Below, in pieces: positions 17,698 to 28,560 of a stretch of DNA of 34,732 bases (positions are counted from its first letter, which is position 1; each line of letters begins with the position of its first letter). The position numbers and the translations under genes are program-made. This DNA comes from Chara braunii (lineage: Eukaryota; Streptophyta; Charophyceae; Charales; Characeae), in contig BFEA01000099.1 in NCBI GenBank assembly GCA_003427395.1, positions 1,318,324-1,353,055 on the forward strand, written 5' to 3'. The notes beneath the pieces were generated by a model, which was not told where the DNA came from, did not search any database, and saw only the letters and a program-made list of their open reading frames with translations.

Positions 17698-17988
17698 CTA
17701 GAAATGAGCCAGTGTTGTCGTGGCCATAAAAATAAAACACATATTCAATGTACTTTTCTTCTCTGACCATCCTGACTGCCTATTCTCTTTAAGCCTGCCT
17801 ATGGAATTCCATGTCCAGACATATGCCTCTTCTTCCCATCCTTCCTTCTTGTCTTTGCTGGATCGGTACTTCATCACTAGGACCTCGCCATCCCTCATGA
17901 TTCCCCCACGCTCTAGGTCCCAAGCAATGAATAGGATGGACAACAGTTGGTTTTGGGGAAGGCCCACACTTAGGGTGGAAGGCCTCAC
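17698..17988 (-). pseudogene. Possible upstream exon of the minus-strand gene
   Basis: A minus-strand frame of about 96 codons bounded by TGA upstream and TAG at the end. Translation includes LLSILFIAWDLERGGIMRDG, EVLVMKYRSSKDKKEGWEEE and AYVWTWNSIGRLKENRQSGW. It is protein-like, with no repeat bias and no recognised family. It lies about 1.4 kb upstream (minus sense) of the 15679-16317 frame and could be an earlier exon of the same gene. No clean donor site was found. Confidence 0.3.
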
Positions 17989-20900
17989 TCAGAATGAAAA
18001 CTGTCGACGTTGATTAAGATGTTTTGCAATTGTCAAGTACTTTCAAAGCAAGTCGTGTACCACTGCAGATTGATTGCTGGCTGATCTGCTGAGTGACAGT
18101 TGAAGGCGGATTGGCTGAAAATGGTCAATGCCAACGCAACTGACCAGTAATGATTGAACCGAACTCACATGCGAAAATGGACGTTGAAACTAGTTTCAAT
18201 ACCCCTTTTTTTCTTCTTTTGGGGAAGGATGCATTGGTCGACTGATTGACCTTGATATGAGTAACAATTGGCCATGGCTAAGCATCAATAGGTTCTGACT
18301 AAGGGTCTCTGACAGCGGCTCGCACAGTTGAATGTTGACATGAGACACAACATCAATTACTGGTTGATGGCATCCGAAAAACGAAAATGCTTTCTCGATC
18401 ACTGAACGAAATAACTGGCTTTACTGAAGTTTTGCCTATGCGATCGTGGAAATATAAAACACACTAAATGAACTTATAATTCTTCACTAATCTCAGTGCT
18501 TGCTTTCTCATCAGCTCTCAGTGACAGTGAACGTTTTGATTACTCTCTTTCTTCCCAACCCTCTGCTCTTTTTCGTATGCGTGCAAAGCGTCACTAGCGT
18601 ATGTTGGTTGTTCCTGTAGAAGTTGCTTTCCATGGATAACCTGTTCGTGCTCATTGTATTACGTCCGGACTTCGCATCTAATCTCAACCCGATAGCTCTG
18701 GACTCACAACCAGTCCCGTGTTCGGAGAATAACAGCCTCAAAAGCCAGTACTCAGTTTGACGGAGTCTAACTACAAAGTTCGTCAGCATCTCTCATTCGT
18801 CTTGTACGAATCACAGTCCGTACGACCCGTTGTCGCAAAGGGATGATCGTAGGTGCACAACCTCAACTTGAGTGCGGCGCCGATCAAAACTTTGAGCCCT
18901 ACGCATCAATCCACGGTACATCTGTGTTGGCTTTATTTGGCTAAATTTCAAAGAAAACTCTGTGCCTTTTCAATGATATTAGAATAACGCATGCTTAGGC
19001 ACCCCAATTCCATTCGGGGGGTAGACTGCAAGACTGGGTCAGAGTCAGAATGGGGAACGCAGGGAAAGGTAATATATTCGTATAAAGCTTTAGTCACCAT
19101 CGGGCAAGAACTTTGCTAACAAATAAGCGACCTTCTTCAAAAAGGCTCGCTTCTTGCCCATCAAGCTACATCAGCTGGTTGCATGGCCCCCGAAGAACTC
19201 TCAGTTATGAGCCTGGCCTCCTAGAGAATGGGGAGTGGCCAACAACCTTCGTTTCTTTTAGAGGGGCTCAGTTGACAAGTACAATAAGCCGACCCTTTCT
19301 GATCACCATGTCATGTACGATCTCCATCATCGTTTCATTCTTTTTTGAGTTAAGAGGTAGTACATTGAGTGAAGCATGTACGGAACATAATACAGTAAGG
19401 TGGGAACCCAAAACAGTGACTCCTAGCTGGTCATAAGCGGGGGCGAGGTCTTTTGCCCGATCAACTTAATTGCAGATCAGCCCACTCGAATCATCGAAGT
19501 CTCTTTACCACGGATACAATTGCTTCGTCTGTTCAGAGGATCCCTAGGGTCATCCGAACATCCAGACCATTAAGCGGAGCGGAAGTCCGCTAGCATAGTA
19601 AAGTTTACAATAAATGCTGCAAATCAGGGACTACGTGCGCATAGATAGCTAGAGACCAGTCAACTCAGATAACTGGCTGAGGCAACAAAGCCTTCATCAT
19701 ACTTAGCTCGTCAACAGTTAAAGTGTTGCAAGATCTAGCACCGCAACCTTCAAGAATAGCAATCGTGTCCCTGGCATACTTAAGATCTAAAGTCTCTTTT
19801 ACTGGTGTTGTGTGCTCACATTCCTCCATCATACTTCCGACGACCATTCAGAGTTTCCGCCTTCTCTGCAGCAACTTACGAGAACCTGGGAGGACGATAA
19901 CGAGAGAGTAGTGTTTCAGGCACTCGTACTCACTACTAGTCCTTGCCCTGCCCTTCTGGCCCAAATCAACACAACAGCGATACATCCGCAGGCGCGCACG
20001 AGCTCAACTCAAGATCTCGTCTCAGGATGACTTACTCGTTCAGACGTCACTCTGCGCCCTTCACTGTCTCTAGTTGCCTGCAGCCACATGTCACAGACTT
20101 CGTCTGCCTCGCTGATGTGTCTTCCCTCTGTTAGATGTTTTCCCACTCGACCAGCGCCGAATTCTCACGTACTAGCATACAACTTATTGAAAAAGGCATC
20201 GCAACAGGTGGGAGTAGATGCAAGCCTCGCATAGGTGACGGATGACAACAACTAGGCGGGTGACGTTAATTAACGAAGGAAAAACCCTTCCTGCTCTCTC
20301 GTGCGCTAAGACAGAAGCCAAGATCAGTCGAACTCAAGCAAAGACGGACCGAGCATGGCAGTCGTTAGCATCACTGTCAATTCTCACGGAAAGTGTGCAC
20401 TCTCTAACTCGTCCTGAAACGGCTAACCTTCACTAGCCACATAACAGTTCGCAAGAGAGAGAGATGGCACCCGCCAAAACGGAGAGGCGAGCAGTTCATC
20501 GTTCCCCTCTCTCAAGCGTGCGTGTCTCATTAGACTCCACCACCGTTACTGCGCTGCAGCATCAGCCCTGCCAGCCTCGTCACGAGCTGGCCTTCAGGCC
20601 TTACTCCTCACGCACACTTTTCTCCCTCCGCACGCGTAACCTCGCCTCTTCGGCATCTCCTCCTCACCGATCTCGCCTCACTCAAAATTTTCCACACACA
20701 CAATGGCTCGCCCTCTGTCACACTAGCCGCGCATGGACCATCAGAAGTGAGTGTGTCGAGCCCTTCTCTTGCCTGCTTTTCCGAGAGGCCATGGCCTCGG
20801 ACCACACGGTGAGGGCTTGTTCTAGTTGCAACACCCAGACATGTCGAGCCAGAACCCAGGTAAACTACTGACGACCACGACCAGCAGGTGACATCAACAA

Positions 20901-22904
20901 GTAAGGAGGAGATCATGTTCCTTTCCTCGTGTTTGACCTCGGTGAACACCCTCTCTCGCTCTTCTCTCTCGATCGTGACTGACCTTTGCTTATGACCGCC
21001 AAGTGCACTGAGACTGACTCTCTGTAACCGTTTAATGATCTTTGTCTTAACGTCCTCGCGAATTGGCCTCAGGGCCGCTCTCTACAGGCTCAGCCGGCGT
21101 GTGGTCCCTCCACCACTGGTCCAGCCCGTGCTAGGACAGAGTCCCCGCCGCGCTAACCTCGCTCTCACCACCTGAGTCCCGGTCCAGGTGCGCCTGCTCT
21201 CGCTCTGCAGTATCGGTGGAAGTCTCCCCCTCATGGTACGCCTAACCTCAGTCGTGACGTCGTCCCGCCTGCATCTCCGCGCTAACCTCAGTCTCCGCGC
21301 TAACCTCAGTCGTGACGTCGTCCCGCCTGCATCTCCGCTTGGCTCTGTCTTTTCCTTCAGTCACGGTTGCCTGCAGTTTTTGATCCACTCTCATCTTTTC
21401 CTCCTTAGCCTCCCTGGACATCGGCCTCCAACGCGCAAGGAGGTTCCAGCAGTCCGGCCTATAGCCGTGCAAGGTCATAGTTGTGCACTTCCCAGAATAG
21501 TCGGAGTTCGATACTCGGTGCACACACACACTGACAGCCTATACAAACCCTCACCGCGGTAGCTTGCGCTCACCTGCTAGCCAGTAGCCAACAGTCAGCC
21601 TCCGTCACCCTTTTGTAGGCTCTCCCCATACCGCGATCCGCGCTTTCTAAACGAGAGACTTTGAGTTGCTTTTTAAAATTCATCATTTTGGTAGTCTGTA
21701 ATGACCCGCCAAAAACACAGACTGAGAACACTGCTGATTTCTGGGATTTGCCGCTGGAATGAATGCCTTGCTGAGATTACCGCATTCTGCTGTGGTTTCC
21801 AAGTCTGTGTGTATGTGTGCATGCCTGCTGGTTTCCATACCTGTCTGAGTGCTTGTCGGCTGAGTGTGTGTGTGACCCGCAAGGGTACTTGTTGGTTAAT
21901 GGCCCCGCAGGGCCGGTACTTACCTGTGGCCATGCAGCGGGGAAAACACTCAAGTAGCGGGGGTAGGCCCGCGACAAGCAGCGGGGAAAAACACTCACTT
22001 AGGCTGGTACCACTCAAGTAGTGGTAGGAGTGTCGGGTACTGGAGGCCAAGCAGAAGAAGACAAAAAGTTGGCATTTTTAGAGGCCCAGTAGCGGTAGGA
22101 TAGAGGTAGGCCGGTACCAGTCCAAGTAGCCCGGGTCTAGGGCCTGTCTGTACGATAGCAGAGCCTCCAATGATGTTTCCCTCCGAAAGGGAGGAGGTAC
22201 CGGTTGCTGGGAGGCCGCTCGGCCTAGGAAGTCACCGCCCAAAAGGCCAGTAGGCCGCTATATCTTCCGGAGGGACAAGTAGCTCCTCCTCATTTGCGGT
22301 ATGCAAGGATTGGCGACATGCTGCTGAGCCAAGCGCTGGACTGGTACAGCGCGGCCTGGAGGTGAAGGGCAGCTGGGCGCTCAGCCTGGCTATGGCGAGC
22401 AGCCTAGCTTGAGGAGGAGGAAGAAGGGGGCGAAGGAGGAGAGTGGCGAGGCACCTACCTGGCTATGGTGGACACCATCTTCATCACCTTGTTGGGCGCT
22501 GCATCTGGAAGGCCCCAGTTGGGGTAGTGCCGCACCAAGGAAGCTCGAGGCAGAGTCAGGCATGGCGGCTTAGTCAGCAGCGGCATAGCTGCTTTGGGTT
22601 GTCCTTTGGACAGGAGTGCAGCGCCATAGCTGCTTTGTCTTGTCCTGTGCACAGAGAGGGGCAGAGCCCTCAGTTGTCCGCCATAGCCTTAGGCTTGTGA
22701 GAAGTGGAAGAAGGGGGGAAGCCATAGCTATGGTGGACCTGTTGTGGTTGTTGTTGTGTCAGCAGTAAGCGGGAGCTTCGGATATTGATTCTGGTTCATC
22801 CACTCATTGTTATTATGATTATTGGGAAGAAGAATAAGATTGGGGAAATTAAGGAGCAGGAGGAAGGTGGAGAGAGGGGGATTTGTCATTGGTCTTGCTG
22901 GTGT
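17989..22904. other. Long stretch without a recognisable gene
   Basis: Scattered frames under 140 codons on both strands (for example 19113-19436, 20464-20871, 21188-21562) show no family motif and overlap opposite-strand frames. Contains GCAGCGGGGAAAA(A)CACTCA at 21936 and 21978 and CCATAGCTGCTTTG(G/T) at 22583 and 22623. The 19900-21600 part is CT-rich and could be an old LTR or leader, but I see no paired ends. Confidence 0.5.
21243..21338. repeat. 38-bp exact direct repeat, 58-bp period
   Basis: TAACCTCAGTCGTGACGTCG followed by TCCCGCCTGCATCTCCGC occurs at 21243-21280 and identically at 21301-21338. The 20-bp spacer repeats part of the unit again (GCTAACCTCAGTCTCCGC). Confidence 0.92.
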
Positions 22905-22909
22905 ACATC

Positions 22910-22934
22910 TACTTCTTCTTCTTCTTCTTCTTCT
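22910..22934. repeat. (CTT)n microsatellite
   Basis: About eight CTT units. Confidence 0.95.
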
Positions 22935-23134
22935 GGTCTCTATCTCTTTGCAAGTGCTTTCATTTCTTTCGCAATTGGGTGGCATTGTCTTTCATTGTGA
23001 ATTTGCACTTTGGGAATGACCAGGATCGTAACATAAAATAAAATAGAGAAGACGAGGACCTCAACAGTCATAGCGCCCACAGACCCTTCTGCTGCCAATC
23101 GTCTGGGGGCGGCCCGGAAAACTTACCCAGGTTG

Positions 23135-24771
23135 TTTTTTTTTTTTTTTTTGTAAACAGGGCCTTATCGACCTGGCTCCTTCTATTCTGGGGAGCGTCAG
23201 TCCGGTTCCTATTCCACCGGCAAGTCAAAAGTAGATTACATCAAGAAACACTCACACACGCTTCCTTCCGTCAGGCCGAAGGACCCCTGAACAGCATTGA
23301 TTACTCCACTGCAGTGGAGGATTGACTGTCAGCTTGCCCAATTTGTCCTGCTTTCCCCACATTACCTTTTTGCCTGTACCCTCTGGGTCTCTTGAGGGTT
23401 GTATACCTTCATTTGCGACCAAAGATGTGAATATGCCTTCCAACGTTGTCTGTTGTTGAACGCCTCTTTCTGGAGTACTGTGCCAAGCTCTCCAGCATGA
23501 CCTGGTCCTGACGCAAATAAACATCCTTGCCTTTATTCCAGCCAATTCTTATACAAGGTCTGCCTCTCCTTTTAGTGTTGTTCTTCACCCTCTGTCCCGA
23601 TTTGTTTGATCTTCCACCGTCTGCATAGGGTCTCAGCTTGAATCGTTGTTCTAGTTTCTGTCTGCGCTTTCTCCCTTGGGTTGGACCGTCCTTCAGTTGT
23701 TCTGCTGCTTTTCTCCTTCCATCTGCCCCACAGGGACACTTTCCTGATGAATAGGACACTGGTCCCTTCTGTCTTCTGTGTCTGATCCGGGATGTTAGTC
23801 AAGGGGAAACAGCTGAGTGGGTTGATCAGGGAAGGGAGACGTGAGCAGGGAGACCCGGAGAGATATGGCTCTCGTCCAGTTATTCTGTCATTTCTTTACA
23901 CGCCAGTAAACAGTGATCCACTTCTTCTGTCACTCATTCGGTACAGACTGTTCATAGCTTTAGGCTATTCAGTTCCGCAGCTTTCCGTCTAGTGTGCAGT
24001 CATAGGTTCGCCAGAAGAGGTTTGTGTGCAATCAGTCACTGCATCCTTCGGATTCTTTTTAATGGGGGGTGTGTGTTAGAACGTGCTGGTGAAAGCAGGA
24101 GCCAACTACATTGGGGCGATGGTTAGAACATGCTGGGGAGTGTTGTGGTTTAGTCGAGTCCGAAGATGTGAAAAAGCAGTGGGTGGGTTAGAATTAAGTA
24201 AAGCCTTTCTTGTTGTTAGTCCCAGTTTGTGAAGAGTAGAGTACCTCCATCTATTTTTGCGATTCTGTTCTTCAAGAGCCATGTTCTTTTAAATTTTCTC
24301 AGACTCAATTCTCTTTTGTCTGGTATTATTATCTTCTGTTGTTCCACCTGTCTGAGATTACCGGGAGAGGATCCTTTGTGAGATTGCCCAGTTTGTAGCC
24401 CGTTTTAACTTCATAATCATATATTGGGGTAAGCTTCTTGGCTCTCCCTGAAGTGCTAGGTACCATCCACCCCCATTCCGCTGGGTCTACTTCTAGATCT
24501 TTGATGTCTAGGTCTGGTCTGTATAGCCGGGTTCCATTTAGATCCAGTTGGTTTGTAGGGTTTTTTGTTGGTTTGTAGGTTTCTTGTAATTTCTAGCTGC
24601 TGTTTTTATTAGGGAACGTGTGTGCGTGACCCTTCTGGTACCCAGGCCACGCACATTCCAAGGTACCAGATTTATTGTGTCCATTTCACCACGGATAGGA
24701 GGGGAGACGTACTTCGGTAGACTTAGTACATCAATACCTCTGAAAAAATAAAGGTCTGAAAGGTGTGACAA
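23135..24771 (-). mobile_element. Internally deleted LINE remnant, minus strand
   Basis: On the minus strand the frame 24771-24538 contains INLVPWNVRGLGTRRVTHTR, the start of the apurinic-type endonuclease of LINE ORF2 ('NIxSWNVRGLG'). Within about 80 bp another frame reads DPAEWGWMVPSTSGRAKKL and YDYEVKTGYKL, which resembles the 'W.W......(F/Y).V..GY.L' region near the ORF2 carboxy end. Endonuclease body and RT are therefore absent. Further frames (about 23802-23252) are basic and unassigned. A 17-base T run on the plus strand (23135-23151) is in the right place for the poly(A) tail. Dead copy. The endonuclease start is the strong evidence; the rest is inference. Confidence 0.6.
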
Positions 24772-25049
24772 AATTCAGTAACCCCTTTAGGTACACCAAA
24801 CAGACCAATGTATCGGTCAGAAAAGAAAACAGGGCAAATTGAATTAAAATCAAAGCGAAAGAGACTTAGAGAACAGAAGAAATAAAACGTGATCAGAAAG
24901 CGGCATGTCAGTTTTAGAGAGAAACAAAATACAAACACGTGAGTTGCGAAAGATCAGAGAGTCATCTTATTCTTCCCACTTCTGCATCATGAGCCTGGCG
25001 AACCCAGGCTCAAAACAACTTGAACTGCAGAGGCATGCAGAAGTTGACT

Positions 25050-25436
25050 TCATGCAGGAGCTCCACTGTCCGTATCCCACCAAGTTGGGTTGTCTGAGCC
25101 GTTGAGCCATTTGGGTTTGGCGAAAAGCCGCCAGGGGATCCCACAGGCTCGTGGCATGTTGGCCACTTCGTAGGTGTTGTCCGTCTGACAAGCATCCAGG
25201 GAGAGGAATATAAGTGATACTTCCTCTCCTGTTGCCGTTGTCTTCCGAATCTCAACCCATTATACCTTGGGCCATTTCCGGAGCCTGTATCCGGATGCCA
25301 ACCATTTTTCTGTTTCACTAATCATGTCTGCAATATACTTGTCAGCAGGCACAGGAATATGTGGAAATATGATAAGCTTCTGAGTTTCACTTATTGCTGT
25401 GAGGAGCCTGAGCTCATCCTCAGACCAGGCTAGGAT
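25050..25436 (-). pseudogene. Unrecognised minus-strand frame with one stop
   Basis: About 128 codons open from 25436 (after TAA at 25437-25439) to TGA at 25050-25052, with a TAA at 25260-25262. Starts ILAWSEDELRLLTAISETQ, which has the spacing of a Myb/SANT first helix. Continues IPVPADKYIADMISETEKWL, then (after the stop) EVSLIFLSLDACQTDNTYEV and GIPWRLFAKPKWLNGSDNPT. It sits just upstream (minus sense) of the LINE endonuclease start, so it may be an ORF1 or 5' region of the same element, or an unrelated gene fragment. Confidence 0.35.
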
Positions 25437-25757
25437 TTATGGGAACACAAGGAAAGCCGACATGGTGTTTTCACAGTATTTTGTGGTCGGTGGCCAACCT
25501 GCACTCCGCTTTGCTGCATCCCAGCGGTTGCAGGTTGCGCCAGTTTACCTTCTGTTTCGTTGTGCTGATCTGGGTGCACATCGCCCCCATCTCCCGTTAC
25601 TAAATGGGTGTCCCCTTCAGGGTTGGTGCCAGTCGTGTCCAGGCAAGTGTGTGGGCTTGCACTTGAATTTGTCCCAGTTTTTCAGCCCCATCCTTTTGTG
25701 TCCCAACAGTGGCGCCACCTGCCCTTACTGCACCCATTCCCCCTCTTGCACCCCCCA

Positions 25758-25895
25758 CAGTGGGTATCTTGTGCAACCACCTCAAGTTTAGACCACCTGC
25801 CCTTTACCGAAGGATAATCTTACCATTTGTGTACTTCACACAATGGGGTACCTTGCGCAATCACCTCAGGTTTAAACCACCAGTACCTCCACGTT
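25758..25895. repeat. Diverged ~84-bp tandem duplication
   Basis: GGGTATCTTGTGCAACCACC at about 25762 matches GGGTACCTTGCGCAATCACC at about 25846, and each is followed by TCA(A/G)GTTTA(G/A)ACCACC. The second copy ends in the TTTAAACCACCAGTACC word. Confidence 0.75.
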
Positions 25896-26774
25896 TTTAG
25901 GCCGTTAACGCGGTGGCTGAATCAGTGTGCCGCACGGTGTCCCGGCCCTCCGCTGCGTGTCATACATCCGCTCGTGTACCACACTGTGTATCGGGTGCCT
26001 GCTCGCGTACCGCTGCGTACCAGGTGCCTGCTCACATGCCTTCGTTGCACGCTGATGACCTGCTCCCTAACCTTCACTGTGTGCTGAGTGCATACTCGTA
26101 AATTCTCGTGGTATCTTAGGTTTGCTGGGCTGCACTTTGCTGTGGGACCAGTCCAGTCGGCGCTACCACCGACAAAAGGATGGGTGTGCCACTGGGCTTT
26201 CCATTGGTCCACGCAGGCTCGGCGCCCTGCTGTACTGCACAGCACGACCGGCCTGTGGCCGTGGTAGCCGCCGGGCTCGCCCAGGGACGTGAAGGTAAAG
26301 GGGGACCGGCGCGGTCTTTTGCGCCAATTGCCCTCCAGTTGTGTTATGGGATGTAAGGGAAGGAAGAGAGAAGAAAACAAAAAGCAAAGGAAAATCTTGT
26401 GTCAGACCTGCGTTTTTATCTTGTTTTGACGTAAAGGCAACTGCAGGTTCGACGTGGTGGTCCCATAACGGGATACCTAACGGGCACCCTGCTCCCTTGA
26501 AAACACGCCGCAGGACTGCCCCTGATGGGTACCCGTGTCCGATGGCAAGGAAGGGGCTCATGACTTCCTGCAGGGGGTGATGAATCTCCTACCGACGCGG
26601 CCGCGGGTGCTCCCATTTTGGAGCCTTGGAATGCAGCATTTGACAGTCGAGCCTGCTGTAAATAGGATTGACGCGCCGGCCAGTCCAGGCCACCCATTTG
26701 CAATTGAAATTCAAAACCAGAACGTTCTTCTCTCCGTGGAACGAAAGACGACAAAATTCAAAAAAAAACAACTG
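25896..26774. other. No gene recognised
   Basis: Short internal repeats of GTGCCTGCTC(G/A)C(G/A)T type near 25996-26040. Overlapping frames on both strands up to about 150 codons show no family motif. Confidence 0.45.
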
Positions 26775-26810
<36 letters not shown>

Positions 26811-26811
26811 G
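26775..26811. repeat. (TAA)n microsatellite
   Basis: About twelve TAA units. The minus-strand poly-Ile/Tyr/Leu frames are artefacts of it. Confidence 0.96.
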
Positions 26812-27070
26812 AAAGAAGAAGGAAGTGAACGTAGCGCCAGTACCATCTGGGACCGACAGATCGTTCAGCACTGGCCCGAGGGGGTTTTCCCGGGCGGCCT
26901 GGCCGGGCAGTGCACTCGGTCGGTCCCCGGCGCACAGGGTATTTCGGGGTTTTTCGACCCCATTTCGAACGCTGGTGGACTCCCACAGGCCTACCGGGTC
27001 CGACCGGCCCGAAAACCCGCGGCATAGGGCCCGATAGGCCTGCGGGAGTGGGTTTGAAAATTGCAGCGGG

Positions 27071-27108
27071 TCTGTGGCCGTCGATCCGCCTTGATCGACG
27101 GCCACAGA
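27071..27108. repeat. Perfect 16-bp hairpin
   Basis: TCTGTGGCCGTCGATC (27071-27086), a 6-base loop CGCCTT, then GATCGACGGCCACAGA (27093-27108). The arms pair perfectly and are GC-rich. No T-run follows. It may be a fold-back scar or a structured RNA. Confidence 0.92.
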
Positions 27109-27174
27109 GTCTTCGCAAGTTTCCCGCCCAGATTTGAATGGCGGCGATCTTGCCCGCAGCCCGTCCATGGGTGT

Positions 27175-27400
27175 TCGTTGGAGCTGCCCCCTTCGACCCG
27201 CAGCCTTTCGAAGTTGCGCCGCCCGTGGTTGTTTGCTGGAGCTGCCCCCTTCGCCCGTCATTCGTCGTCGCCGTTCGTAGGAGCTCGTCTTCCTCGCCCG
27301 CCACCCGTCGTCGTCGTCGTCAGCTGGAGCCGGTCGCCGTCGGCGTTTGCATGAGCTGCCCCCTTCGCACGTCGCCGTTCGCAGGAGCTGCCGCCATTCT
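27175..27400. repeat. GGAGCTGCCCCCTTCG minisatellite
   Basis: GGAGCTGCCCCCTTCG recurs at about 27180 and 27239, and as TGAGCTGCCCCCTTCG at about 27352, with partial copies GGAGCT(C/G) between. The linkers are rich in CGTCGTCGCCGTTCG. The long frames through it are not believed. Confidence 0.8.
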
Positions 27401-27428
27401 TCTTCTTCTTCTTCTTCTTCTTCTTCTT
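27394..27428. repeat. (TTC)n microsatellite
   Basis: About eleven TTC units. Confidence 0.95.
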
Positions 27429-27544
27429 GCATCAGTCGACCTTCGGCAGTTAACGGCGATCTTTATCTTCTTCGGCCTTTTGGCTGTTTGGGGCAGGGCC
27501 CATCTTCGGCGACCTTAGGCAGTTATCGACGGCGAACGAAAAGA

Positions 27545-28140
27545 AAAAAAAAGGCCATCCTCCTCCCCCTCCTCCGCTCCTCTTCTTCTTCTTCTTCTTC
27601 TTCTTCTTCTTCTTCTTCTTCTTCTTCTTCTTCTTCTTCTTCCTCCTCCTCCTCCTCCTCCTCCTCCTCCTTCTTCCTCCCCCTTCTTCCTCCTTCCGTC
27701 ACATCTCGCCATCCATCCCACCATCCCATCTCGCAATCCATCCCACCATCCCATCTCGCCATCCATCCCTTCTTCCTTCTCCTCCTTCCTCCTTCTTCTT
27801 CCTCGTCCTTCCTCCTCCTTCCTTTTTCTTCTCCCTCCTCCTCCTTCCTCCATCTTCTTCCTCCTTCTTCCTCTTCCTTCTTCCTCCTTCTTCCATTACA
27901 TCTCGCCATCCATCCCTTCTTCCTTCTCCTCCTTCATCCTTCTTCTTCCTCCTCCTTGCTCCTCCTCCTTCCTCCTTCTTCTTCCTTCTTCTTCTTCCTC
28001 CTTCTTCCTCCTCCTCCTTCCTCCATCTTCTTCCCCCTCCTTCTTCCTCCTCCGTCTTCCTCCTCCTTCCATCACATCTCGCCATCCATCCCTCCATCCC
28101 ATCTTGCCATCCATCCCTTCTTCTTCCATCCCACCTCGCA
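27545..28140. repeat. ~560-bp polypyrimidine tract with CATCC minisatellite
   Basis: After A9 at 27543-27551 the plus strand is nearly pure pyrimidine. (TTC)n occupies about 27583-27640 and (CTC)n about 27641-27671, followed by imperfect TCC/TTC. Interruptions are copies of CATCTCGCCATCCATCCC (near 27702, 27749, 27899, 28075). The long plus-strand Ser-rich frame (27347-28477) and the minus-strand Glu/Arg/Gly-rich frames are translations of this tract. Long mirror-symmetric pyrimidine tracts can form triplex DNA; that is inference. Confidence 0.95.
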
Positions 28141-28189
28141 ATGCGTGCAGCAGACATCACAGCAGCAGGCAACAAACATGCAGAGCCCC

Positions 28190-28400
28190 CAACACTGCAC
28201 ATATCAGATGACCTGCATTCAGCGTTCAGCAGGCAACATGCATGCACTCTCTGATGCTTCATTACTGGAGCTCTACCAACAGGAACCTGCAGATCTGCTT
28301 TCGACTCACATAGCTCAGCAAGAGTGCTTTCAGAAAAGAGCTGAAGAGAAATGGATGGCAGCAGGTGATAAGACGTCAAAGACTCACTTTCAAAGAGCTC
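28190..28400 (+). pseudogene. LINE ORF2 fragment (linker before RT)
   Basis: The frame reads SLLELYQQEPADLLSTHIAQ, QECFQKRAEEKWMAAGDKTS, KTHFQRA. The part around 28343-28393 matches the 'R.KWL.EGDKNTKFFH' segment that lies between endonuclease and RT in LINE ORF2 proteins. The frame continues to TGA at 28475-28477 without further identity, and the RT itself is missing. It is fused by position to the polypyrimidine tract upstream. Confidence 0.65.
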
Positions 28401-28440
28401 CTTCCCCGAATGCAGATATTCTGAGCTTGGAACTGGAGCG

Positions 28441-28560
28441 CACCCCCAGCTCAGTTGGTATACGCATGAACTGTTGAAAAACAGACTCAAAGTTCGAATT
28501 TCAGATGCAACCAGATGTAACTCTGACTTTATCTGGGGCAAGTCAGTTCTACTGTTATGT
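28441..28560 (+). mobile_element. tRNA-derived SINE-like copy 1
   Basis: AGCTCAGTTGGTATACGCAT (28448-28467) has the form of a tRNA D-arm/A box, and AGTTCGAATT (28491-28500) the form of a T-arm/B box, about 43 bp apart. The body continues with GGGGCAAGTCAGTTCTACTG, which aligns with the minus-strand copy at 32139-32285. A complete tRNA cloverleaf does not close, so this is a tRNA-related head, not a gene. Confidence 0.7.

Noticed and set aside
25700-25720. CAGTGGCGCCACC as an LTR-retrotransposon primer-binding site
   Set aside because: The TGGCGCC core is present, but the match stops after about eight bases and no LTR pair was found around it.
27347-28477. A 376-codon plus-strand open frame
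   Set aside because: About two thirds is poly-Ser/Leu/Pro translated from TTC/TCC arrays. Only the last ~70 codons (LINE-like) carry a signal, and they are listed separately.
28440-28515. An intact tRNA gene at SINE-like copy 1
   Set aside because: The acceptor and anticodon stems do not close, and related heads occur in two other diverged copies with shared non-tRNA bodies.
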